Origin: Granulosicoccus sp.
Lineage (GTDB): Bacteria; Pseudomonadota; Gammaproteobacteria; Granulosicoccales; Granulosicoccaceae
NCBI GenBank assembly: GCA_023301795.1
Contig: JALZVU010000154.1
Span: forward strand, 1 to 35,794
DNA length: 35,794 nt
Direction of reading: 5' to 3'
Below, in pieces: positions 1 through 7,830 of the stretch. A model generated the notes under the pieces. The model worked only from the letters and a program-made list of their open reading frames with translations. It was not told the origin of the DNA and did not search any database. A program made the position numbers and the translations under genes. Numbering within the stretch: position 1 is the first letter of the stretch; each line of letters starts with the position of its first letter.

Positions 1-372
1 ATTGAACATTACAAGGGCAAGGTCGTCTATGTAGATTTCTGGGCATCCTGGTGTACGCCGTGCAGAGCCAGTTTCCCATTCATGCAGACGATGGCAGAGG
101 AGCATGGCGACTCACTGGAAATCGTGGCAATCAACGTCGACAAGCACCGCTCGGAAGCTGATGAGTTCCTCGAACAGTTTGAAATCAACTTTGGTATCGT
201 CTACGACCCCGAGGGAATACTGGCACAATCTTTCGATGTAAAAGGTATGCCAACCTCCTACTTATTTGATCGTGAGGGGCGATTACTGGGCACCCATATC
301 GGTTTCAAGAACAAAGATATCGGCAAGTTGGAATCAGTAATTGCCAAAGCAATCGCTGATCAGGAGTCTTGA
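1..372 (+). CDS. TlpA-like thioredoxin-fold protein, 5' partial
   Basis: The frame is open from base 1, so the start lies outside the window. 123 residues are visible. The redox-active motif is WCTPC at visible residues 17-21, preceded by VYVDFWAS, which is the typical beta strand before a thioredoxin CXXC. The cis-proline signature GMPTSYLFD lies near residue 85. Family members reduce or oxidise periplasmic or extracytoplasmic disulfides; the N-terminal export signal would lie upstream and cannot be seen. The 'WCxPCRxSFP' form is typical of thioredoxins encoded just before DUF4266 and DUF3570 genes, and a DUF4266-like remnant follows at once. I see the fold clearly; the exact substrate is unknown. 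Confidence 0.9.
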   Translation: MEHYKGKVVYVDFWASWCTPCRASFPFMQTMAEEHGDSLEIVAINVDKHRSEADEFLEQFEINFGIVYDPEGILAQSFDVKGMPTSYLFDREGRLLGTHIGFKNKDIGKLESVIAKAIADQES

Positions 373-373
373 G

Positions 374-509
374 ATGAGAAATATCGTCATACTCAGCGCT
401 GCCATGATATTGACCGGAAGACGGTAACGCTGAATGCATTCTTGAGATTCGAGCTCAAGTCGCTTGGAAACCTAACCTAGCGAACCGTCCTGAAATGCAC
501 AGCGTTTAG
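374..509 (+). pseudogene. Decayed DUF4266-like small lipoprotein remnant
   Basis: An ATG two bases after the thioredoxin stop begins MRNIVILSAAMILTG, a signal-peptide-like start, but hits a stop after 17 codons. Shifting by one base near 411-420 reopens the frame to a TAG at 507-509. This second frame reads VAWKPNLANRPEM, which resembles the W-x-x-G-x-L-A-x-PEM core that I recall for DUF4266 proteins. The glycine/cysteine-rich tail usual in that family is absent, and the next gene (opposite strand) ends at 516. I infer a frameshifted, truncated gene whose usual partner, a DUF3570 protein, has been lost here. The alignment is by eye; a short non-coding stretch is the alternative. Confidence 0.42.
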
Positions 510-515
510 AGCTGT

Positions 516-2699
516 TCAGGCAGCATCCTTCGAGGCCTCCCTTTCCTTTCGAGTCAAATCCGCTTGATCAGTGGTAGTAAAACGTAAGTTGATGATGTCC
601 GGTGAAAACAGCATGCTCCACGTCCATTCGAAGAAAATCCGGGTTTTCTTCGCCATAGTCGGCATCAGCATAAGATAGAAGGCACGCCACAGAAGCCATG
701 CCGGAAATCCGTTGAGTCGAATTACACCGAACATCTCGGCAACACCATTCAAATGACCGATGGTGGCCATTGAGCCTTTCGAATTGTAATTGAACGCTCG
801 TGACTCTTCTCCGCGCACCACCCGAGCGATATTACTGGCTAACTGGTGTCCTTCGCGAATAGCGAATTGCGCTGTTGGTGGAGAGTTCTTCCCGTCATGT
901 TCATTGGGTACTATCGCACAATCACCTATCGCCCAGATAGTAGAGTGACCCTGCAATGACATATCCGGATCCACTAGCAATCGTCCTCGATCATTTGGCA
1001 CATTCATTTTCTCAATCAATGGATTGGCTTTAGTACCGATCGTGCAAATGGTGGTTGCACCTTCGACTCGCCCTTGCGTGTCGGTGACTACACCCATCTC
1101 GTCAACCTCAGATACACCGGTATTCAAAATCAGATTCACACCACGCATCGGCATCTGCTTTTTCACATGCTCGCCAAATGTTGAATCCATTTCCGGCAAT
1201 GGCAGTTCATTACGGTGAATGATTGATACCTTCAGATCATTATCGTGTAAGCGCGGATAGTGCTTGTGGGAAGCAAGTATGAAGTCCTGAATAGCACCAC
1301 CTACTTCAACACCACTAAAGCCAGCACCGATAATAATGAAGTGTCCCAGCCACTTGCGCTTTTCAGGATCTTCTTCAAGTTCGGCTTTTTCCATTTGTTC
1401 GATAACGCGATTGCGAAGTTTTAGTGCATCGCCCAGTAGTTTGAATGGCATTGCATGCTTTTTCATACCTGGAATAATATCCAGATTTGCCCGCGATCCA
1501 AATGAAAACACTAGGTGCTCATAGTTGATTGAACCGCTGGTATCCTCACCTTCGAAATGCACTGTCTTTGCATCGATGTCCACGCTGGTGGCCCGCGCAG
1601 AGATAAACCGAGTTTTGCGGATCATTCGCCGAATAGGTGCAATAACATGGCTGGGAAGAACACTGGCTCCGACTACCTCTGCCAGCATGGGATTGAACGT
1701 GGTGTAGTTCTCTTCGCTAAGCAGCACAACTTGCCAATCATTCGATAACATCTTTTCAAGCTTTCCAACCAGTTGCGTACCCGCAAATCCACCGCCAATA
1801 ACAACCACGTTCTTCTTGTCAAGCGACAAAATGTGCTCGACTTCCAGGTCAGTACCAAAGCGAATAAGGCGCAAAGATACCACTGCGCAGATAATCAGCA
1901 GATGAAACAGAATGTTGATGAATCCAATTTTAGAATTCGCAACATCAGGAATAGCCACGGCAACCAAATGCAGTAGGGTTAATGCAACCAGCATCCAACT
2001 GACACTGACAATTTGAAATCCTGTGAGTATGGACAGACCACCGATCAGCGACAACGCAAGCAACACCCCGCTTAACAGTCCACTGTCTGGTAACACCATA
2101 TAGTAGGCCTCGTCACCGAGTCCAAGAAGGAAGGCTCCGAGAAAAGGCAACGCAACGGATGCCCTGATCATGAAGACGCCAAAATTCTTACCGGCGCCGC
2201 TGGTAACGTCTTGGGCTAGGTTAGACACCGTGCCGTACTTCTGCCGTGCTAACCAATGGACAATGCTTGTCCCTCGTCCAATCGCCCAACGTCCACTGCC
2301 CAAAAAGAACATCGCAGCATATAGGCCTGCTCCCATGAAATGGGCAAGGAGGCTGAGTGACCGGATACTGGAATTTGTATCGTTGGCAACAACCAGTAAT
2401 TCTGCAACGAGAGTAATGACAATAAGAGGAGGAACCGCTAGTCTGATATTCCAACCAACGATCAGCATTATTCCGCCGATAATTTCGGCAGCGATAACAA
2501 GATTGAATAGCCATGGGAGATGCGGCTGGAGAAAATCTGGAAAATCGACTGTCATCGCCAGAAAATCACCCGGCATCAGGAGCTTGAAAATGCCTGGAAG
2601 CAGGAAGAATAATCCAGCAGAAATCCGCAAAAGGCCTACACCGGTGTCGGTGAGTTTTTCTGATTGATCTAGAAGTGTTTGATCTTCAGTCGTGTTCAT
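516..2699 (-). CDS. DoxX-DoxX-type II NADH dehydrogenase fusion
   Basis: The 727 residues form three parts. Residues about 20-140 and 175-285 are two membrane regions of the DoxX/quinone-oxidoreductase-like kind, each with about four hydrophobic helices (for example AGLFFLLPGIFKLLMPG). From about 295 onward comes an NDH-2/FAD-dependent pyridine nucleotide oxidoreductase: FAD-binding VVVIGGGFAGTQ, NADH-binding FIIIGAGFSGVEVGGAI, and the late FAD motif STIWAIGDCA. Ordinary NDH-2 proteins have 400-450 residues and pass electrons from NADH to membrane quinone without pumping protons. Here the enzyme carries its own integral membrane anchor, which may also bind quinone; that role is inferred. The ATG at 2699 follows a weak GGAAA. 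The gene is convergent with the thioredoxin and looks monocistronic. Confidence 0.88.
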   Translation of the reverse strand: MNTTEDQTLLDQSEKLTDTGVGLLRISAGLFFLLPGIFKLLMPGDFLAMTVDFPDFLQPHLPWLFNLVIAAEIIGGIMLIVGWNIRLAVPPLIVITLVAELLVVANDTNSSIRSLSLLAHFMGAGLYAAMFFLGSGRWAIGRGTSIVHWLARQKYGTVSNLAQDVTSGAGKNFGVFMIRASVALPFLGAFLLGLGDEAYYMVLPDSGLLSGVLLALSLIGGLSILTGFQIVSVSWMLVALTLLHLVAVAIPDVANSKIGFINILFHLLIICAVVSLRLIRFGTDLEVEHILSLDKKNVVVIGGGFAGTQLVGKLEKMLSNDWQVVLLSEENYTTFNPMLAEVVGASVLPSHVIAPIRRMIRKTRFISARATSVDIDAKTVHFEGEDTSGSINYEHLVFSFGSRANLDIIPGMKKHAMPFKLLGDALKLRNRVIEQMEKAELEEDPEKRKWLGHFIIIGAGFSGVEVGGAIQDFILASHKHYPRLHDNDLKVSIIHRNELPLPEMDSTFGEHVKKQMPMRGVNLILNTGVSEVDEMGVVTDTQGRVEGATTICTIGTKANPLIEKMNVPNDRGRLLVDPDMSLQGHSTIWAIGDCAIVPNEHDGKNSPPTAQFAIREGHQLASNIARVVRGEESRAFNYNSKGSMATIGHLNGVAEMFGVIRLNGFPAWLLWRAFYLMLMPTMAKKTRIFFEWTWSMLFSPDIINLRFTTTDQADLTRKEREASKDAA

Positions 2700-2880
2700 T
2701 AGTTTTCCAGGCTCTTTAATGCGGCTGCCAGAACGATAGTCACCAGCGATAATTTCACATACAGCATAACGTGTAACGTCAATTCAATTTTATTCTTCGC
2801 AACGCGTACGAAGCTACTGCGAGTATCCATACCAGCTTCGATTAACACTTAGTGGCTGATCAGGAACCGTTTAATGGACC

Positions 2881-2908
2881 AAAGGCGGCCCCATGAAGGG
2901 CCGCCTTT
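2881..2908 (-). terminator. Hairpin terminator after the patatin-like gene
   Basis: Perfect 11-bp inverted repeat AAAGGCGGCCC / GGGCCGCCTTT around a six-base loop CATGAA. It lies 88 bp past the stop of the patatin-like gene, in the 297-bp gap before the fusion NDH-2 start. The stem is GC-rich and ends in an A/T run on both sides, so it could act in either direction, but the following T tract is short (CTTTGG on the minus strand). Nothing else was recognised in this gap. Confidence 0.65.
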
Positions 2909-2996
2909 GACATCGATCGGCAATACCTAACAGCCTTCCAACTAAACTACCCTATCACTCAGGGCGTGTACGTCAGAAAACACCAGATACTATCGA

Positions 2997-4115
2997 CTAG
3001 CCCTGATGCTGTGCGCCAATACCTTGAAACAGTTTCGCAATATCAACTGAAGCTTCCTTACCAATCTTGTCAAAATGCTCATCCAACCAGGACTCAGCGG
3101 TAGCACGACCAAGATCTCGCAAGTGAGTCAAGAACGCCCATTCGGCATTCATCTTGGAAGACGCACCCAACGGTAACAAGACGTCTTGATTTTCGACGAT
3201 ATGAATACGCGTGTCACGATACTCGCTGTCAGCAAGCTTTCCCTCTCTTATAAGTCGAGCCACAAAATCAATGGCCCGTAACTCTTTCAACAAGCTGGAA
3301 TTGAAGCTGATCTCGTTAACACGATTCATGATCTCTTGTGGTGTCTTAGGTGCACCCAAGCGCTCCAGCGGGTTAATCTGGATTACCACAATATCGGAAC
3401 AATCGGTGTGTGTATGGAAAGGGAAAAGTGAAGGATTTCCCATATAACCACCGTCCCAATAAGGAACCCCATCAATCTCAACGGCCTGAAAGACCATTGG
3501 CAGACAAGCGGAAGCCATAACCATATCTGCGGTCAGTGTTCTCGAATCAAACACCTTGACCCGCCCCGTTTCTACGTTCGTAGCCGAGATGAATAGCTTG
3601 GTCTTGCTGCACATTCGCACCCGCTCAAAGTCAACCACTTCATGAATCAAATCAAGAAGAGGATTCATATTAAGGGGATTGGTTTGATACGGGGATACTA
3701 TTCGAGAAAGTGCATCAAGCATGTGATAGCCCGGCGAATTATCCAGACTCCAGTTGCCAGAAAATATGTCAAAAGGTGTCCGTTTGATCGGGCTATTCTT
3801 GGTCGACTTACTCATCTCGTGCCAGAAATGCTCCAACGCTTCGCGCGCGCCATCGTTGCCACCTTTCATCAAACCATCGACACAGACAACGGCATTCATG
3901 GCACCGGCAGACGTACCGGATATAGCTTCAAACTCCAAACGGCCGTCTTCGAGCAATCGATCAATAACACCCCATGTAAAAGCGCCGTGTGACCCACCGC
4001 CTTGAAGCGCTAGGTTGATCTTCTTGGTCTTGTCCATCTGCGAAGTCTTTTTTGGAGCTTTAGTGGCAGCTTTGCTGGATGGCGTTGAGCCTTTTGCCGG
4101 ATCAGTGGTTGCCAT
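2997..4115 (-). CDS. Patatin-like phospholipase/hydrolase
   Basis: 372 residues from the ATG at 4115. A longer frame opens at a TTG (4148), but the ATG has GGAG nine or so bases upstream and gives a 14-nt overlap with the preceding gene, so I prefer it. The patatin fold is clear: oxyanion loop GGGSHG (about 39-44), nucleophile motif GTSAG with Ser69, and the catalytic Asp in DGG (about 221-223). The N terminus is Lys/Ser/Thr-rich with no export signal, so the enzyme is probably cytoplasmic. Patatins hydrolyse acyl esters. Its place at the end of a run with bdhA raises a role on polyhydroxybutyrate or its oligomers or granule surface lipid, but that is inference from context only. A strong hairpin follows. 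Confidence 0.88.
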   Translation of the reverse strand: MATTDPAKGSTPSSKAATKAPKKTSQMDKTKKINLALQGGGSHGAFTWGVIDRLLEDGRLEFEAISGTSAGAMNAVVCVDGLMKGGNDGAREALEHFWHEMSKSTKNSPIKRTPFDIFSGNWSLDNSPGYHMLDALSRIVSPYQTNPLNMNPLLDLIHEVVDFERVRMCSKTKLFISATNVETGRVKVFDSRTLTADMVMASACLPMVFQAVEIDGVPYWDGGYMGNPSLFPFHTHTDCSDIVVIQINPLERLGAPKTPQEIMNRVNEISFNSSLLKELRAIDFVARLIREGKLADSEYRDTRIHIVENQDVLLPLGASSKMNAEWAFLTHLRDLGRATAESWLDEHFDKIGKEASVDIAKLFQGIGAQHQG

Positions 4116-4977
4116 GTGCGAGCACTCCGACGGTGGGCACACCTTCAATTTCGCTCATACGCTCCACCACGCCAAAGTAGATTTCTGCGTCAACGTCTCC
4201 GGTGTTCTCCCAATAGGCAGTTGCGCCATTGGCGACACTGCTCCCAGTGCGGTTCGCAAGAGTGACCGGCACTGTAGCGTCCGAGCGATGTTCCTGTACT
4301 TCACCTAACCATACGAAACTCTGCAGTGGCTCACCTGGCCCTGTGAAATCAGGGAGTTTGCCGCCCGGCTCGATGGTAGCCCGGTATGTAGTCAGCGCCC
4401 AGCCGACACCGTAATCACCATGCCAATGGTCACCAAGGTCCACCACACCCAACAGTTCGTTGTTCGAACCGCTAGCGGCTGGCAGATTGAAACTGGCAGC
4501 AGTTGGGACAGGGCCTACTTCAATAGCCGCGGGGTCTTTGGCAACTGGCTGTACGTCAAAAGCGATCAAATGAACGGTCTCGGTGCCTGCGTTACGCCAC
4601 CAATGGGCCAAGCTGCCTTCTTCTTTGGCCAATCCGCCTGTTTTGTGCAGGATCGGTTCAGCCGAAAGACTGGAGTGTTCATAGATCTCACCCGATGCGA
4701 CGGTAAAAACGGCAGGTCGATTATTATGACCGTGAATAGGTACGATGCCCTCTGGACCATTGATAGCCCAGAATCGTGTACGCAGATTACGCCCAGCTAG
4801 CTCGGCTATTCCTTCAGCCTCGAGGGGCTGGGTGGCAACGACCTCGGACTTAAGCTTGGCCCCTTTTGTGGGTCCAGTCAGGCCGAGCATGGTGTCGGTC
4901 TGGTTACCCAGCAAGCTGCAAGCCGTGGCAGTGGTGGCTGCGATGAAAAACGCAGTAATCAAATGAAACGGTTTCAT
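4102..4977 (-). CDS. Exported cupin-domain (lipo)protein
   Basis: 291 residues. The N terminus has a Lys-containing start, a hydrophobic core and a Cys after ATTATA at about residue 20, so it is exported and possibly a lipoprotein, although the lipobox is imperfect (Thr-Ala-Cys preceded by Ala rather than Leu). The middle shows a cupin: HGHNNRPAVFTVASGEIYEH near residues 80-100, with a later His in the second motif region (SLAHWWRN). The C-terminal part looks like a further, more diverged cupin-like half (LGDHWHGDYGVGW). The His-rich motifs suggest metal binding. Upstream AGGGA supports the ATG at 4977. It lies 31 bp after bdhA and overlaps the patatin-like gene by 14 nt, so the genes are co-transcribed. 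Ligand unknown. Confidence 0.75.
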   Translation of the reverse strand: MKPFHLITAFFIAATTATACSLLGNQTDTMLGLTGPTKGAKLKSEVVATQPLEAEGIAELAGRNLRTRFWAINGPEGIVPIHGHNNRPAVFTVASGEIYEHSSLSAEPILHKTGGLAKEEGSLAHWWRNAGTETVHLIAFDVQPVAKDPAAIEVGPVPTAASFNLPAASGSNNELLGVVDLGDHWHGDYGVGWALTTYRATIEPGGKLPDFTGPGEPLQSFVWLGEVQEHRSDATVPVTLANRTGSSVANGATAYWENTGDVDAEIYFGVVERMSEIEGVPTVGVLAHGNH

Positions 4978-5008
4978 AGGATGATCCCTTTATATGTGCT
5001 GTTGTTGT

Positions 5009-5788
5009 CTAGTGGGCAGTCCAGCCGCCGTCGACGGGTAGGGCTGTGCCAGTGATAGAGTTCGCGCTGTCTGAACACAGGAATACAGCAAGACCAGCCA
5101 TTTCTTCAACTGTTGCAAATTTTTTCGTAGGTTGTGCTGCGAGCAATACATCGCGCTTTACCTGTTCTTCGGTCATACCACGTGCCTTCGCCGTATCAGG
5201 AATCTGTTTTTCCACGAGCGGTGTCCAGACATATCCTGGACAAATAGCATTAACGGTTACACCGTATTCAGCAGATTCTAGGGCGACAGTTTTTGTGAGA
5301 CCAACAATGCCGTGTTTAGCTGCGACATAGGCAGACTTGAACGGGGAAGCAACCAGTCCGTGTGCAGATGCGATATTAATGATACGTCCCCAGCCACGTT
5401 CCTTCATGCCACCGATGACGCCTTTTGTGGTGTAGAAAGCTGCAGAAAGATTCAGGTTGATAATAGCCTGCCACTTATCATCAGGAAAGTCTTCAACCGG
5501 CGATACATACTGAATACCCGCGTTATTAACAAGCACATCGACCTTACCAAAAGTTTCCATAGCAAGACCAATCAGTTCCGTTGCCCCTTCAGGCTTCATC
5601 ATATTAGCGCGTGAATAAACCGCCTTGATGCCGTGACGGCTTTCCAGATCTTTACGCGCCTGCTCTACATCTTCAGGCGCCTCAATACCGTTCATGACGA
5701 TGTTCATTCCTGCGGCGGCAAGTCCGTCAGCAATTCCAAGGCCGATACCACTGGACGATCCGGTGACAACTGCTACTTTGTTTTCCAT
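5009..5788 (-). CDS. bdhA: 3-hydroxybutyrate dehydrogenase
   Basis: 259 residues, a classical short-chain dehydrogenase of usual length. The nucleotide motif TGSSSGIG (9-16), NNAG (88-91), catalytic Ser141 in NIASAHG, and Tyr154/Lys158 in YVAAK are all present. The C terminus LPVDGGWTAH and the overall sequence match the D-3-hydroxybutyrate dehydrogenase subfamily, which interconverts 3-hydroxybutyrate and acetoacetate with NAD(H). It lies 86 bp after the MFS transporter and 31 bp before the cupin gene on the same strand. The context fits use of 3-hydroxybutyrate from polymer stores or from outside. Assignment to the subfamily is from sequence recognition, not a search. Confidence 0.88.
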   Translation of the reverse strand: MENKVAVVTGSSSGIGLGIADGLAAAGMNIVMNGIEAPEDVEQARKDLESRHGIKAVYSRANMMKPEGATELIGLAMETFGKVDVLVNNAGIQYVSPVEDFPDDKWQAIINLNLSAAFYTTKGVIGGMKERGWGRIINIASAHGLVASPFKSAYVAAKHGIVGLTKTVALESAEYGVTVNAICPGYVWTPLVEKQIPDTAKARGMTEEQVKRDVLLAAQPTKKFATVEEMAGLAVFLCSDSANSITGTALPVDGGWTAH

Positions 5789-5874
5789 AATTTTGATGCT
5801 CTAGTAATTAAATAGCGAATAAATGAATAACGAACTGAAAATAAATGTAAACCCAGCGTTAAGCAGGATCTTAC

Positions 5875-7035
5875 TTAATGATTGGAAACTGGTACCGGGC
5901 GGCTAAGAGGACGCGCAACTACTAATGATACAGCGGTGACAGCCATGAGAACAAACACGGCACTGTTCCATCCGTTTGCTGTGAATACGCGACCAATAAG
6001 CGCGGCTCCCACTAATCCGCCAAAGTAGTAGCTGGTCAGGTATAGTCCACTGGCAGTTGCTCTATCGGCAGTCGCTGCTGCGCCGATCTGGCCAGAGACA
6101 ACTGCCTGCGCACAAAACGTACCGACGCCGATGGCCGCCAAACCTGCAACTAACATCATAAGTGAACTTGTAAGCAAGGCAAGAAGACCTGCAAACGCCA
6201 TGGACATGGACATCACAAACGCAAAGTAGGCACCCCGCTTTGCCACCATCTTTCCCGCCAATGGTGTTGTGAATACCGCGGGTAGAAAAACGAGATACAC
6301 AAAACCAAGCTGCTGAGAGCTAAGTGAGAAAGGCGCTGCGGAAAGCACGAAATTTACGTAAGTGAATACCGACAGGAACACGAACAGAATTAAAAAACCC
6401 AAAATGAAACTTGCCTGCAGACGGGGATTGGTCAGATGAATTTTCCAAACTTGCATTACCGATGGATCGTTGGGATCAGACACACGCTCGTCAGTCTTGC
6501 TAAGGCACAGGTAGGCAACTAGAGCACCGGCAAGATTGAGTAACGCAAACAGCCAGAAACTGACAGAAAGACCAAACCAGTCTGCAAAATTAGCAGCCAT
6601 TAATCGGCCAACAAGGTTAGAAAGAACGTTACCAGTGATGTAGGCAGCCATAGCACCCGCAGCTTCTGTGACGCTGCACTCTTCCGCAAGATAACTCATA
6701 GTGAGCGTGAACGCTGTGGCCATCAGAGCGCCCTGAGCGATACGCAGCCATGTGAAGATGGTTAGATCGTCTACAAAGCCAAGCATAGTGGTCGGGATAG
6801 ACAGCAAGGCAAGGCTTAGCCAAATACCCTTTACGCGATCAATGCGTCGGCTGAATAACGCCACAACGAGACCTGCGGCGGCCATACCAAAAGTGGATGC
6901 GTTCACTGCCAGGCCCATTGATGCCGGGTCAGTGTCAAAGAAAACCGTTAACTGCGGCAAAATTGCCTGAGACCCAAATAGATCTATTAGCGTAAGAAAA
7001 CTCAATACACCTACAACTATATTTCTGGACAGCAT
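5875..7035 (-). CDS. MFS transporter
   Basis: 386 residues with about twelve hydrophobic segments. The loop between helices 2 and 3 reads SRRIDRVKG, a diverged form of the MFS GxLaDRxGrr signature. A central cytoplasmic loop (SKTDERVSDPNDPS) separates two six-helix halves. The ATG at 7035 is preceded by AAGAGGAC. Such proteins export drugs or metabolites, or import organic acids, in the inner membrane. Its head position in a run with bdhA makes a 3-hydroxybutyrate or short-chain organic acid substrate possible, but nothing in the sequence proves this; an efflux role fits its YnfM/AraJ-like look equally well. Confidence 0.85.
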   Translation of the reverse strand: MLSRNIVVGVLSFLTLIDLFGSQAILPQLTVFFDTDPASMGLAVNASTFGMAAAGLVVALFSRRIDRVKGIWLSLALLSIPTTMLGFVDDLTIFTWLRIAQGALMATAFTLTMSYLAEECSVTEAAGAMAAYITGNVLSNLVGRLMAANFADWFGLSVSFWLFALLNLAGALVAYLCLSKTDERVSDPNDPSVMQVWKIHLTNPRLQASFILGFLILFVFLSVFTYVNFVLSAAPFSLSSQQLGFVYLVFLPAVFTTPLAGKMVAKRGAYFAFVMSMSMAFAGLLALLTSSLMMLVAGLAAIGVGTFCAQAVVSGQIGAAATADRATASGLYLTSYYFGGLVGAALIGRVFTANGWNSAVFVLMAVTAVSLVVARPLSRPVPVSNH

Positions 7036-7108
7036 AGTCCTCTTAGACTCCGAAAAGCACAGCGCGAACTCACTGTGTCAACCAATAAGATGCCGGCTGG
7101 GCTATAAA

Positions 7109-7249
7109 GGTTACAACCTACTGGCACTTACTTAAGCGAAAACTCGTCAATTGTCATTCCCACGTAGGTGAGAATCTATGCGTATCGCGACATTGATTCC
7201 CGCCTGCGCGAGAATGACGAGCTTAAGTAAGTGCCATTCGGTTACAACC
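7109..7249. mobile_element. MITE-like element with TIRs and 10-bp target duplication
   Basis: GGTTACAACC occurs at 7109-7118 and again at 7240-7249, flanking a 121-bp segment whose ends carry a perfect 16-bp inverted repeat (TGGCACTTACTTAAGC at 7122-7137, complement at 7221-7236). Inside are two further inverted arms of about 28 bp with roughly 22 matches (about 7153-7180 and 7191-7218), each resembling the palindromic GTCATTCCCGCG..GGGAATC repeat found in many proteobacteria. There is no coding capacity, so it would have been moved by a transposase acting in trans. The whole segment could fold into a long hairpin and also end transcription between the divergent flanking genes. Confidence 0.78.
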
Positions 7250-7830
7250 CATTATTTTAACGCACAGTCCCTGTCGACGTTTCGTATTATGCGAGCCTAG
7301 ATTAGCGGCAGCATAATCCTCAGAAGTAGTGACATTCCTCGCCATTTTTTGCAGCAGCTATCGATTTAAGATAGGACGAGAGGCAACCCACAATTATGGC
7401 GAGTTTACACTACCAGACAGCATGGAAAATCACTCCATTTCACTACCCATGTGCCACGTCATCTTGAAACCACTGAATAGTCATGGGCTAGGCACTACTG
7501 TAAATAATGCTTAAAATAAGCACTATAGATAACTATGTATTTTCCTACTGGTTACTCCGGCACTTCATTGCCAAGCACATTGCTCGGATTATTATTGTGT
7601 CAAAGAAGGCCGCACCAGACTACGAACATACTGTTGTTATTACCTGTCATCAACATCCGTATTAAGCTGACTGATACAAACCGTTACTTGACGTTCGATA
7701 CTCACAACAGGTAAAACTATGTCCGCGGCGTTGCTACATTTTATGAACAACTTACGCAAGAAAATGCAAATCGCTAAATGGAGGCGCGTAGATTGCTAAA
7801 AACCTAACTCCTACTATTGTTTTCGACGTA
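7250..7830. other. Intergenic region upstream of the CPBP protease
   Basis: About 580 bp of rather AT-rich sequence between the MITE-like element and the protease gene. A 61-codon frame at 7329-7514 has no ribosome site and an unprotein-like composition, so I do not call it. The only structured items seen are a short leader frame (7719-7799) and a strong GGAGG at 7780-7784. The promoter of the protease must lie here, but I cannot point to a convincing -35/-10 pair. Confidence 0.5.
7719..7799 (+). CDS. Possible 26-residue leader peptide
   Basis: ATG at 7719, eight bases after an AGG (CAGGTAAAACT), opens a 26-codon frame ending in TAA at 7797-7799. The peptide is basic and amphipathic in its second half (LRKKMQIAKWRRVDC). 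Its end overlaps a strong GGAGG (7780-7784) that is 46 bp from the protease ATG and so too far to serve it. It may be a leader peptide, or its ribosome site may instead serve an ATT start for the protease. Chance cannot be excluded at this length. Confidence 0.25.
   Translation: MSAALLHFMNNLRKKMQIAKWRRVDC

Noticed and set aside
2170-2667. 165-codon plus-strand frame opposite the DoxX part of the NDH-2 fusion
   Set aside because: A shadow of hydrophobic codons on the other strand; Arg/Pro/Ser-rich with no domain.
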